A DNA stretch of 64,000 bases from assembly GCF_025717535.1 (NCBI RefSeq), contig NZ_JAJIRO010000003.1, positions 434,001 through 498,000 of the forward strand, given 5' to 3'. Each line of letters starts with the position of its first letter. The stretch's first letter is position 1. This DNA is from Paucibacter sp. Y2R2-4 (GTDB taxonomy: Bacteria; Pseudomonadota; Gammaproteobacteria; Burkholderiales; Burkholderiaceae_C). Both the position numbers and the translations under genes were made by a program. Positions 7,656-15,853 of this stretch are shown piece after piece. Below the pieces are notes generated by a model that had not been told where the DNA came from, made no database searches, and saw only the letters and a program-made list of their open reading frames with translations.

Positions 7656-9281
7656 ATGCGTCGTTGGAATGGTTGGGGTGAGGAAGGGGTGGCCAGCGCC
7701 TTGAACGAGGGGGCCTTGGACTTCTTGCACGCCCAGGTTGGGGTGGCCGAGGCGCCGCAAGACGCGGCTCTGGCGGCAGCCTTGGCGCAGATTCCGCCGT
7801 CCCGCCTGCCGACCCATGCCGGCCTGGACACCAGCGCCGAGGCCCGTTTGCGCGCCAGTTTCGGCCAGAGCCTGGGCGACTGGTTGCGTCTGCGTTTTGG
7901 CCGGGTCGGCCCGGTCAGCGACGGCGTGGTCTGGCCCGAAAGCTCGGCCCAGGTGCGAGCATGGCTGGACTGGGCGGCCCAGGTCGGCGCAGTGGTGATC
8001 CCCTGCGGCGGCGCCACCAGCGTGGTCGGCCATCTGACCCCGCCCACGGGAGATGCCCGCCCGGTGCTGACCCTGATGCTGGGCCGCATGCGCAGCCTGC
8101 TCAGCTTGGACCCCTTGTCGCAATTGGCGCGCTTCGAGGCCGGCGTCTTGGGCCCTGATCTGGAGGCACAGCTGCGCGCGCGCGGCTGGATGCTGGGCCA
8201 CTATCCGCAGAGCTTTGAATACGCCAGCCTGGGCGGCTGGGTGGTGACGCGCTCCTCCGGCCAGCAGTCGGCCCGCTATGGCCGCATCGAGGCGATGTTC
8301 GCCGGCGGGCGCTTGGAAACCCCGCAGGGCACGCTGGAGCTGCCGACCTTTCCGGCCTCGGCCGCCGGCCCCGATCTGCGCGAGCAAGTGCTGGGCTCGG
8401 AAGGGCGTATTGGCGTGCTGACCGAGGCCTCGGTGCGCATCAGCCGCCTGCCCGAGCGTGAGGACTTTTTGGCCTTCTTCCTGCCCGATTGGGCGGCTGG
8501 CGAGGCGGCGGTGCGTGAGCTGGCCCAGGCCAAGCTGGGCCTGTCGATGATGCGCCTGGCCAATGCGACCGAGACGCTGACCACTCTGGCTCTGGCCGGC
8601 CACGCCAGCGCCATCGCCTGGCTGGAGCGTTATCTGGCCCTGCGCGGTTGCGCGCCCGGCGCCAAGGTCATGCTGATGTTGGGCTTCACCGGCGATGCGG
8701 CGCAGGTCAGCGCGATGAAGTCGCTGGCGCGCAGGGTTTTGCGCCGGCACAGTGCGGTAGGCACCGGCGCTCTCTTGGGCAAGAAGTGGCAGGCCAATCG
8801 CTTCAAGGGCGTCTATCTGCGCAATGCCCTGTGGGCACAAGGTTATGCGGTGGACACCATGGAGACGGCGGTGGACTGGCCGCGCGTGCCAGCCATGATG
8901 GCGGCGATGGAAGCCGCCGGCCGCGAGGCCCTGGCCGCGCAGGGCGAGCGCTGCCATGCCTACACCCATCTCTCACATGTCTATGCGCAGGGCAGCAGCG
9001 TCTACAGCACTTTTGTCTTCCGCATCGGGCCCGACTTTGAAACCGCGATGGCGCGCTGGCAGGCGCTGAAGACCGCCGTTTGCGAGGCCATTGTGCAGAA
9101 CGGCGGCACCATCACGCACCAGCATGGCGTGGGCAAGGACCATGCGCCATATCTCGCGGCCGAGAAGGGTGCGGCCGGCATGGCGGCGCTGCAGGCCTTG
9201 GCCCAGCACTTTGATCCGCAGCGCTTGCTGGACTCGGGCAATCTGCTGCCTGGTGCGCCGACTCAAGGGCAGGCGCAGTGA
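7656..9281 (+). CDS. FAD-binding oxidase of the alkyl-DHAP synthase (AGPS) family
   Basis: 541 residues from ATG 7656, with GGGGA upstream. A vanillyl-alcohol-oxidase-type FAD domain is seen: PCGGATSVVGHLTP for the pyrophosphate-binding loop, then the AGPS-like GGWVVTRSSGQQSARYGRIE. Further on come YTHLSHVYAQGSSVYSTF and ITHQHGVGKDHAPYL, which match the catalytic region of alkyldihydroxyacetonephosphate synthases rather than glycolate oxidase GlcD. Known AGPS exchanges the acyl chain of acyl-DHAP for a fatty alcohol, making an ether bond. The gene overlaps the GlpD-like gene (GTG 9278 within the stop), showing translational coupling. Confidence 0.85.
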   Translation: MRRWNGWGEEGVASALNEGALDFLHAQVGVAEAPQDAALAAALAQIPPSRLPTHAGLDTSAEARLRASFGQSLGDWLRLRFGRVGPVSDGVVWPESSAQVRAWLDWAAQVGAVVIPCGGATSVVGHLTPPTGDARPVLTLMLGRMRSLLSLDPLSQLARFEAGVLGPDLEAQLRARGWMLGHYPQSFEYASLGGWVVTRSSGQQSARYGRIEAMFAGGRLETPQGTLELPTFPASAAGPDLREQVLGSEGRIGVLTEASVRISRLPEREDFLAFFLPDWAAGEAAVRELAQAKLGLSMMRLANATETLTTLALAGHASAIAWLERYLALRGCAPGAKVMLMLGFTGDAAQVSAMKSLARRVLRRHSAVGTGALLGKKWQANRFKGVYLRNALWAQGYAVDTMETAVDWPRVPAMMAAMEAAGREALAAQGERCHAYTHLSHVYAQGSSVYSTFVFRIGPDFETAMARWQALKTAVCEAIVQNGGTITHQHGVGKDHAPYLAAEKGAAGMAALQALAQHFDPQRLLDSGNLLPGAPTQGQAQ

Positions 9282-10897
9282 AGCGCGCCGAAGATCTGGC
9301 GCGGCTGCGCGCGCTCGGCCGGGTTGATGTCTTGGTGATCGGCGGCGGCATCGCCGGGGCCGGCGTGGCACTGGAGGCAGCGCGGGCCGGCGCTTCGGTG
9401 GCCCTGGTGGAGGCGCGCGACTTTGCCAGCGGCACCTCCTCGCGCTCCTCCAAGCTGGTGCACGGCGGCCTGCGCTATCTGGCCCAAGGCCGCATCGGCC
9501 TGACACGCGAATCGGTGCGCGAACGCGAGGCCTTGTTGCGCGATGCGCCGGGCTTGGTGACGCCGCTGCGCTTTCTCTTGCCGGTGCGCGTGGGTGACAA
9601 GACCGGCCGGCGCGTGTTGGGCATAGGCTTGGCCCTGTACGACGCCTTGGCGCGGGCGCGCTCGCGCTGCTGGTACAGCGTGAGTTCGCTCTTAGAGCGG
9701 GCGCCTATCCTGGGTCTGCAGGGGTTGCTGGGCGGCTGGTCGTACACCGATGCGCAGACCGACGATGCGCGCCTAGTCCTGCGCGTCTTGGCCGAGGCGC
9801 GCAGCCTCAGTGCCCTGACGCTCAACCATCTGGCAGTGCGGTCTTTGAGTCGAGGCGAGAGCAACACAGAGGGAGTGGACGGCGTGCAATTGCAAGACGC
9901 GCTCAGCGGCGAGTGCTTCGATGTGAAGGCGGCTTGCGTCATCAATGCCACCGGCGTCTGGGCCGATCAGCTGCGCGCCAGCCTGGGCTGTGCGCCCAAG
10001 CTGCGGCCCTTGCGCGGCAGCCATTTGATGTTCAATGCCTGGCGCCTGCCGGTGGCGCAGGCCCTGGCCTTCTTCCACCCCAAAGACGGCCGGCCGGTGT
10101 TCGCCCTGCCCTGGGAAGGCGCCACCCTGGTGGGCACCACCGATCTGGATCATGCGCCTGACTTGGGACAAGAGCCCGCCATCAGTCGCGCCGAGTTCGA
10201 CTATCTGCTGCAGGCGCTGAACCATCAGTTCCCCAGCCTGAGTTTGAGCGAGGCCGATGTGCTGTCCACCTGGTCCGGCGTGCGGCCGGTCTTGGCGGAA
10301 GAGGGCCAGCAGGGCGCAGACCCTTCCAAAGCCACCCGCGAGCATTTCATCAAGGACGAAGACGGGCTGATCACCGTCACCGGCGGCAAGCTGACCACCT
10401 TCCGCGCCAGCGCCGTCGAGGCTTTGCGTTTGGCCGCCGCGCGGGTGCCGGCCCTGGCCCATGTGCGGCCGGATGCGGCGGTGCTGGCTCCCCAAGCGGA
10501 TTTGTCTGCCCATTGGCCGGCCGACTGGCGAAAAAAATGGCCGAATGACTTGCGTGCCCGCTGGCAGGCGCTGTACGGCATCGAGGCGCTGGCGCTGCTG
10601 GCCTGCGCGAAAGCGCACCCGCAAGAGTTGGCGCGCATCGGCCGCAGCCCCAATAGCTGGGTCGAGCTGCGTTACGCCTGCCGCGCCGAAGCGGTGGCGC
10701 ATCTGGACGATTTGCTCTTGCGCCGCAGCCGCCTGGGCTTGTTGCTGCCGCAGGGCGGCGCCGAGCTGCTGCCGCAGTTAGAAGCCATCATGCGCGAAGA
10801 GCTGGGCTGGTCGGCCGAGCAATGGGCCGCTGAAGTGGCGCATTATCTGGACCGGGTGGCGCGCTGCTACGCGGTGCCTGCGGAGGAGGGCCTGTGA
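9278..10897 (+). CDS. Glycerol-3-phosphate dehydrogenase family FAD enzyme (GlpD-like)
   Basis: 539 residues from a GTG start that overlaps the preceding stop (GTGA). The N-terminal FAD-binding motif GGGIAGAGVALEAARAG is followed by the GlpD hallmark SSRSSKLVHGGLRYL. LVGTTDLDH and VTGGKLTTFR are the conserved C-terminal FAD-domain motifs. Standard GlpD oxidises sn-glycerol 3-phosphate to DHAP at the membrane and reduces quinone. Its position between an AGPS-like oxidase and a kinase suggests that the substrate may be an alkyl- or acyl-glycerol phosphate instead. The stop overlaps the start of the kinase. Confidence 0.9.
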   Translation: MKRAEDLARLRALGRVDVLVIGGGIAGAGVALEAARAGASVALVEARDFASGTSSRSSKLVHGGLRYLAQGRIGLTRESVREREALLRDAPGLVTPLRFLLPVRVGDKTGRRVLGIGLALYDALARARSRCWYSVSSLLERAPILGLQGLLGGWSYTDAQTDDARLVLRVLAEARSLSALTLNHLAVRSLSRGESNTEGVDGVQLQDALSGECFDVKAACVINATGVWADQLRASLGCAPKLRPLRGSHLMFNAWRLPVAQALAFFHPKDGRPVFALPWEGATLVGTTDLDHAPDLGQEPAISRAEFDYLLQALNHQFPSLSLSEADVLSTWSGVRPVLAEEGQQGADPSKATREHFIKDEDGLITVTGGKLTTFRASAVEALRLAAARVPALAHVRPDAAVLAPQADLSAHWPADWRKKWPNDLRARWQALYGIEALALLACAKAHPQELARIGRSPNSWVELRYACRAEAVAHLDDLLLRRSRLGLLLPQGGAELLPQLEAIMREELGWSAEQWAAEVAHYLDRVARCYAVPAEEGL

Positions 10898-12483
10898 GTA
10901 CGGATCAACACCCATCCACCAGTCGAGACGAACTCTTGCTCGCCATCGACTGCGGCACCCAAAGCGTGCGCGCCTTGCTGGTCGATTTGCAAGGCCATAT
11001 CCGCGCCAAATGCCAACAGCCGCTGGACGACTACAGCTCGCTGCAGCCCGGCTGGCTGGAACATGATGCTGAGGCCTTCTGGCAGGCGGCGGCGTCGGTG
11101 TGCCGGGGCTTGTGGGCCCAGCATGCGGATCTGCGGGCCTGCGTCAAAGGCGTGGTGGTGACCACCCAGCGCGGCACCTTGGTGCCTGTGGATGCGGCCG
11201 GCAAGGCGCTGCGGCCCTTCATCATCTGGCTGGACCAGCGCCGCGCCAGCCGTGCGCCGCGCGTCAGCCCCTGGTGGGCGCTGGCCTTCAAGGCCGCCGG
11301 AGTCAGCGCCACCATCGACTATTTCGGCCGCGAGGCCGAGCTGAACTGGATTGCCGAGCATGAGCCCGAACGCCATGCCTTGACGCACAAGGTGCTCTTG
11401 GTGTCCGGTTGGTTGAACTACCGCCTGACCGGCCGCTTTGCCGATTCGGTGGGCTCGCAAGTGGGCTATCTGCCCTTTGACTTCAAGCGCCAGGACTGGG
11501 CCCCGGCCTGGGACTGGAAGTGGCAGGCCTTGCAGGTGCGGCGTGAGCAGATGCCCGAGTTGCTGCCGGTGGGCAGTTTGATCGGCGGGCTGACGCGCGA
11601 GGCCGCTGAAGCGACCGGTTTGGATGAGGGCCTGCCGGTGATTGCTGGCGCGGCCGACAAGGCTTGCGAGATCATCGGCGCCGGCGCTATCAGCCCGGAG
11701 ATCGGCGCCATCTCTTACGGCACCACGGCCACCATTGACATCACCACGCCGCGATATGTGGAGGCCACGCCCTTTGTGCCGCCCTATCCGGCGGTGCTGC
11801 CCGGCCAGTACAACACCGAGGTGCAGATCTTTCGCGGCTATTGGATGGTCAGTTGGTTCAAGGAACAGTTCGGCCACCCCGAGTTGGCCGCCGCGCCTTT
11901 GGAGGGCGTGACGCCCGAGGCCTTGTTTGACCGCATGGTGTCCACCGTGCCGCCCGGCAGCCAGGGCCTGATGTTGCAACCTTACTGGACCCCCGGCATC
12001 CGCCACCCCGGCCCGGACGCGCGCGGCGCGGTGATCGGCTTCTCCGATGTGCACACCCGCGCACATTTGTACCGGGCGATTCTGGAAGGTCTGGCCTATG
12101 CGCTGCGCGAGGGCAAAGAAAAGATCGAGGCGCGCAGCAAGGTCAAACTCACCTCGCTGCGGGTGTCGGGCGGCGGTTCGCAGTCCGACGCCGCCATGCA
12201 GCTGAGCGCCGATATCTTCAATCTGCCCACCTCGCGCCCGCACACGTTTGAAACCTCGGGCCTGGGCGCGGCGATTGCCGGCGCGGTGGGGCTGGGCCTG
12301 CATCGCGACTTCCCCACAGCCGTGGCGGCGATGACGCGGCTGGGCCGCACTTTTGAGCCTAAGCCTGCCAACGCGCGGCTGTATGACGAGCTTTACAAGC
12401 GGGTCTATTTGCGCATGTACGAGCGGCTCGGCCCGCTGTATGGCGATCTGCAAGAGATCTTGAATACGGCCAGAGAGGGCTGA
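10894..12483 (+). CDS. FGGY-family carbohydrate kinase (glycerol-kinase-like)
   Basis: 529 residues, GTG start inside the GTGA overlap with the upstream stop. The first ATPase-fold phosphate loop is AIDCGTQSVRALLVD, VVVTTQRGTLVPVD follows, and FGGY family signatures appear near YRAILEGLAYALREG and VSGGGSQSDAAMQLSADIF. The catalytic Asp region is AGAADKACEIIGAG. It phosphorylates a polyol or sugar. In this operon, with a GlpD-like dehydrogenase and an AGPS-like enzyme, glycerol, dihydroxyacetone or an alkylglycerol is plausible, but the sequence does not decide between them. Confidence 0.88.
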   Translation: MSTDQHPSTSRDELLLAIDCGTQSVRALLVDLQGHIRAKCQQPLDDYSSLQPGWLEHDAEAFWQAAASVCRGLWAQHADLRACVKGVVVTTQRGTLVPVDAAGKALRPFIIWLDQRRASRAPRVSPWWALAFKAAGVSATIDYFGREAELNWIAEHEPERHALTHKVLLVSGWLNYRLTGRFADSVGSQVGYLPFDFKRQDWAPAWDWKWQALQVRREQMPELLPVGSLIGGLTREAAEATGLDEGLPVIAGAADKACEIIGAGAISPEIGAISYGTTATIDITTPRYVEATPFVPPYPAVLPGQYNTEVQIFRGYWMVSWFKEQFGHPELAAAPLEGVTPEALFDRMVSTVPPGSQGLMLQPYWTPGIRHPGPDARGAVIGFSDVHTRAHLYRAILEGLAYALREGKEKIEARSKVKLTSLRVSGGGSQSDAAMQLSADIFNLPTSRPHTFETSGLGAAIAGAVGLGLHRDFPTAVAAMTRLGRTFEPKPANARLYDELYKRVYLRMYERLGPLYGDLQEILNTAREG

Positions 12484-12537
12484 TCCTGGGGTGAGCAAGG
12501 ATGGTGGCCGCCTTGGGCCTGCGGCACACTGCCGGCC

Positions 12538-13701
12538 ATGTCGGTTTCTTCTCCTGATATTCAGCACGGGCCTCAGCTCTTGAATTCCCCCTTGAGCAGC
12601 CTGCCGCCGCCCGCGCAGGCCCGCGTGGTTGGGGCCTATGCCAAGACGGCGGTGGACACCGCGCGCGAGCTGGGCGCCGATATGGCGCAGCTGGCCGAGG
12701 CTTGTGGCCTGCCGGAGATCGCCCAGCCCGGCGCGGCCTTGCCGGAGGCCATCCCGGTACAGCGCTATATCGCGCTGCTGAATGCTGCTGCGCTGCAATT
12801 GGACGATGTGTTCTTCGGCCTGCATGTGGGCCAGCGCATGGGCCTCTCGACCTTTGCCAGCTACGGCCTGGTGCTTTGCACCTGCGCCAACTTCCGCGCA
12901 GCCGCCGAGCAGACGCGCCGCTTCGAAGGCTTGGCCCATGATCTGGGCCGCTCGGAGATCGTGGTCGAGGATGCCGTCGATGGCAGCTTGGCGCTGGCGC
13001 ATTACCGCTGGCATTCGCCCTGGTTGGATCAGCCCGGCGCGCGTCATCTGAGCGAAAGCGTGATGGCCGGCATCCATACCTTTGTCAGCTGGTTGGCCGG
13101 CGGCGCCAGTGTGCCGGCCTATGCACTGGCCTTTGTGCACGCCGCGCCGGAGGACGCCGATCTGGCCGAGTATCAGCGGGTGTTTGGCGCACCGGTGCGC
13201 TTTGGCGCCCGCGTCACCGAGGCCAGCTTCCCGGCCTTGGTGCTGGATCTGCCACTGCCCAATGCCGATGTCGGCATGTTCCCGCCGCTGCTGCGCGCCG
13301 CCGAGGAGCGCTTGGCGCAGCGCTTGCGCGAAGCGGGCTTGGTTGAGGGGCAAGCCAGCGCGAATGCAGCCGCGCCCGAGCCCGCCATCGTGCAAGCGGT
13401 ACGCGAATGCATACGCACCCAGCTGCGGCATGACCGCGCCCAACTGCCGGCAGTGGCCGCCACCTTGTCTTTGAGCGTGCGCACCTTGCAGCGGCGCCTG
13501 GCCGAGGCCGAGGCCAGCTTCACCGCACTGGTGGAAGCGGTGCGCCGCGAGCAGGTGCAGGTCTTGCTGCGCGACCCGCAGCTCTCGCTGACCGAGATCG
13601 CGTTTCTGCTGGGTTTCAGCGAGCAGAGCAATTTCAACCACGCCTTTCGCGGCTGGTTTGGCTGCACACCGGCGGCCTGGCGCTCGCGCGCATCGGGCTG
13701 A
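12538..13701 (+). CDS. AraC-family regulator with Arabinose_bd-type N-terminal domain
   Basis: 387 residues. The N-terminal ~200 residues resemble the OruR/ArgR-like ligand domain of AraC regulators (LAEACGLPEIAQPGAALPEAIPVQRYIALLN, then LGLHVGQRMG-like FFGLHVGQRMGLSTFASYG). The C-terminal ~90 residues carry the two helix-turn-helix units (LPAVAATLSLSVRTLQRRLAE and LTEIAFLLGFSEQSNFNHAFR). It starts 54 bp after the kinase stop in the same direction and is probably the local activator of the oxidase-dehydrogenase-kinase operon. No strong ribosome site is visible, so the start is less certain than the gene. Confidence 0.87.
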   Translation: MSVSSPDIQHGPQLLNSPLSSLPPPAQARVVGAYAKTAVDTARELGADMAQLAEACGLPEIAQPGAALPEAIPVQRYIALLNAAALQLDDVFFGLHVGQRMGLSTFASYGLVLCTCANFRAAAEQTRRFEGLAHDLGRSEIVVEDAVDGSLALAHYRWHSPWLDQPGARHLSESVMAGIHTFVSWLAGGASVPAYALAFVHAAPEDADLAEYQRVFGAPVRFGARVTEASFPALVLDLPLPNADVGMFPPLLRAAEERLAQRLREAGLVEGQASANAAAPEPAIVQAVRECIRTQLRHDRAQLPAVAATLSLSVRTLQRRLAEAEASFTALVEAVRREQVQVLLRDPQLSLTEIAFLLGFSEQSNFNHAFRGWFGCTPAAWRSRASG

Positions 13702-13744
13702 ATCAACAGCCGGTCAAGCGCCATCTGCAGTTCGTCGCAAGCAC

Positions 13745-13759
13745 GGGGTCAGGTCTTGC
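13745..13759. repeat. Dispersed 15-mer, intergenic copy
   Basis: ggggtcaggtcttgc, identical to the copies at 3442-3456 and 19726-19740, with a near copy at 52077-52090. This copy lies between the AraC gene and the lipoprotein gene. Confidence 0.7.
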
Positions 13760-13812
13760 GAGCTTTCCTAGGATGCGGGCATCTGCTCACACATCTTCAG
13801 GAGTTCTTTTCC

Positions 13813-14169
13813 ATGATCCAGACCCGCCTCACTGCCTTGGCCGCATTTGCATTGGCCGCCACCCTCAGCGGCTGCGCCATCCACATCACCACCACCAAGG
13901 ACGGCGACAGCGCCTCGGTCAAGACCCCCGGCTCGGCCAAGTTCGAATGCGTGGCCAGCCCGAGTGGCGAGTGCAACTACGCGCTCTACACCAGCCGCTG
14001 TGAGTCCGTGGGCGGCGACAGCAACACGCCCACCACCACCTGCACCCACCAGGTGTTCGAGCAGTTCAAGCTCAACGTGGGCCAAACCCGCCAGGTCAAC
14101 CATCTGCCGTCTGGCTACAAGCAATGCATGAAGTCCAGCGGCAAGCCCGAGGTGCCGAGCTGCAATTGA
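13813..14169 (+). CDS. Small secreted lipoprotein, unknown function
   Basis: 118 residues from ATG 13813, with AGGAG nine bases upstream. The signal peptide ends in a lipobox, ATLSGCAIHI, so Cys21 should be lipidated and the protein anchored in the envelope. The mature part is short and hydrophilic, with five further cysteines (FECVASPSGECNY, SRCESVGG, TTCTH, KQCMKSS, PSCN) that could form disulfides. I do not recognise a family. It is convergent with the patatin gene 12 bp downstream. Confidence 0.75.
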   Translation: MIQTRLTALAAFALAATLSGCAIHITTTKDGDSASVKTPGSAKFECVASPSGECNYALYTSRCESVGGDSNTPTTTCTHQVFEQFKLNVGQTRQVNHLPSGYKQCMKSSGKPEVPSCN

Positions 14170-14181
14170 TGTAAACGGGAC

Positions 14182-15261
14182 TTAGAGAAACTCGGCCCTG
14201 ATATCCACCGAGGATTCCACGCCCACCTGCGCCGAATGCGCTTCTAGCCAGGCCTGCGCCTGCTGGCGGCCGGCATCGCGCAGGCTGCAGAGGTAGGGCC
14301 AGGCGGTGTCCATCTTGCTTTCCACTCTTTGGGCGACCATCAACTCGTCGCAGCGGATCGAGTGGATGCGCATGCGGCGGGCGTCTTCGGGATTGAGCTT
14401 GCCGCGGTCGATCAGGCTGGTGACGAAGGCGATGGCGCGCATCTCGCGCATCAGCGAGGAGTTAAAACTGATCTCGTTGATGCGATTAGCAATCTCGGTG
14501 GAGCTGCGCGGCACGCCGGGGCGTAAGACCGGATTCACATGGACGATCAAAACATCGGCCGCGAGCTTTTCATAGATCAGCGGAAAGATCGCCGGGTTGC
14601 CCATATAGCCGCCGTCCCAGAAAAACTCGCCCTCGATCTCCACCGCCTGGAACAAGGTCGGCAGGCAGGCGCTGGCCAGCACCGCGTCCACGCTGACATC
14701 GGCGCCGCTGAAGACGCGGATCTTGCCGGTCTCGACATTGGTGGCACTCAGAAACAGCTGGATCGGTGAGTCCTGCCGCAAGGCCTCAAAGTCGACCTGC
14801 GCCTGCACGATTTGGCGTAGCGGGTTGAAGTTCAAGGGGTTGAGCTGATAGGGCGAGAACAGCTGCGTCATGGTCTGCGCCCACAGATGCACCGGCGACC
14901 ATTCCAGTGGCACAGCCTGTTGCGTGCTGTGCTGCAGGCCTTGCATAAAGGCATCGAACCAACTGGGCTGCAGCGGATGCACCCGTCCCGCGCCGGCGAC
15001 CGCGCGCCACAGGTCTTGCAGTCCCTGGCGCGCGCCGTCGACGCCACCCTTTCGCCAGCCATCGGCCAGCGCCACCGCATTCAAGCTGCCGGCGCTGGTG
15101 GCGCTGATCGCTTGCGGCTGCAAGCGTCCGTCTTCCAGCAGTGCGTCCAACACGCCCCAGGTGAAGGCGCCATGCGAGCCACCGCCTTGCAGGGCCAGAT
15201 TGATGGCTTTGACCGCCTTGTTGGCATTCGGCTCGGTCTTGCGGCTTGGGTTTCGCGGCAT
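14182..15261 (-). CDS. Patatin-like phospholipase
   Basis: 359 residues from ATG 15261, supported by GAGGAG ten bases upstream; a TTG two codons earlier lacks spacing. The oxyanion motif LALQGGGSHGAF is near residue 25, the nucleophile Ser is in SATSAGSLNA, and the catalytic Asp is in FFWDGGYMGNP. This Ser-Asp dyad defines patatin lipases. The first Gly of the usual GxSxG motif is Ala here, as is common in this subgroup. It hydrolyses acyl chains from lipids and has no signal peptide, so it is probably cytoplasmic or membrane-associated. Confidence 0.9.
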   Translation of the reverse strand: MPRNPSRKTEPNANKAVKAINLALQGGGSHGAFTWGVLDALLEDGRLQPQAISATSAGSLNAVALADGWRKGGVDGARQGLQDLWRAVAGAGRVHPLQPSWFDAFMQGLQHSTQQAVPLEWSPVHLWAQTMTQLFSPYQLNPLNFNPLRQIVQAQVDFEALRQDSPIQLFLSATNVETGKIRVFSGADVSVDAVLASACLPTLFQAVEIEGEFFWDGGYMGNPAIFPLIYEKLAADVLIVHVNPVLRPGVPRSSTEIANRINEISFNSSLMREMRAIAFVTSLIDRGKLNPEDARRMRIHSIRCDELMVAQRVESKMDTAWPYLCSLRDAGRQQAQAWLEAHSAQVGVESSVDIRAEFL

Positions 15262-15820
15262 GGGCAAAGCTCCTCGGGGTTGCGTGCTAACCCCTGGTTT
15301 GCCAGTATGCCTGCGGCTGCTTGGCGTGCGTGTGCTTTTGCTTTGGCGGGCGATTCAGGGCAAGGCCGCCCATAGGCTTTTTGGCCCAGACAGGAGCGGC
15401 GCAGAGCCCCCAAGTGTCCTGAGCTCCGCCCAAACGAAGGACCGCTTCGCATGAAGCCGACGCTCAAGTGTGTCCCGAGGCTCTACTCGCTGATCGTTTC
15501 CGCTTGAGAGATGGCTTGTGCATCAGCAGCAGCTCTCGCAGGCAAACGCGTCGCAGGTGATTGCGCAAACACTTTGCGTTGCTTGCGGACAAAAAGCGCT
15601 GCGATTGCATTGAACCTTGCCCGCACTCAAGGGCGCTTGTTTGCGAAGAGCCCAACTTGGATTTTGGAGTCAGCAGTGAGGCACAACGTGGCGTCCTGAT
15701 CCCACACATGGCCGAGGCGATTTGTCTGTAAGCGGCTAAGGGCTTGGCTTTGCGGCGCACGTTTAGCGCAAGGCTTCAAGGCGAAGATCAGGCAAAGCCT
15801 CAGCCCAAGGTCCAGCCAAA
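15262..15820. other. Long stretch without a convincing gene
   Basis: About 560 bases between the patatin start and the terminator of the M14 peptidase. Open frames of up to about 130 codons exist on both strands, but none shows a recognisable domain, a good ribosome site or consistent codon use. The part from about 15480 to 15740 is visibly less GC-rich than the surroundings. It could be decayed coding DNA; I cannot identify the ancestor. Confidence 0.5.
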
Positions 15821-15845
15821 GAAAAAGGGCGCCCTAAGGCGCCCT
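15821..15845 (-). terminator. Terminator of the M14 peptidase gene
   Basis: An 8-bp perfect stem (15826-15833 with 15838-15845) with loop ctaa. Read on the minus strand it is followed by a T run (TTTTTC). It sits directly after the peptidase stop. Confidence 0.85.
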
Positions 15846-15853
15846 CTCTACCC

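Noticed and set aside
7656..9281. Second glcD (glycolate oxidase) gene
   Set aside because: The motifs around the FAD loop and the HQHGVGKD region are those of alkyl-DHAP synthase relatives, and the partners are glpD- and kinase-like, not glcE/glcF.
10867..13641. 924-codon minus-strand open frame opposite the kinase and AraC genes
   Set aside because: It spans two real genes and their gap on the other strand and shows no family motif.
15081..15467. Minus-strand open frame overlapping the patatin start
   Set aside because: Half of it lies over the patatin coding region in another frame; there is no domain and no ribosome site.
15464..15760. 98-codon minus-strand open frame in the long gap
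   Set aside because: Arg/Lys/Ser-rich translation, no recognised motif and no start signal; treated as non-coding or decayed DNA.
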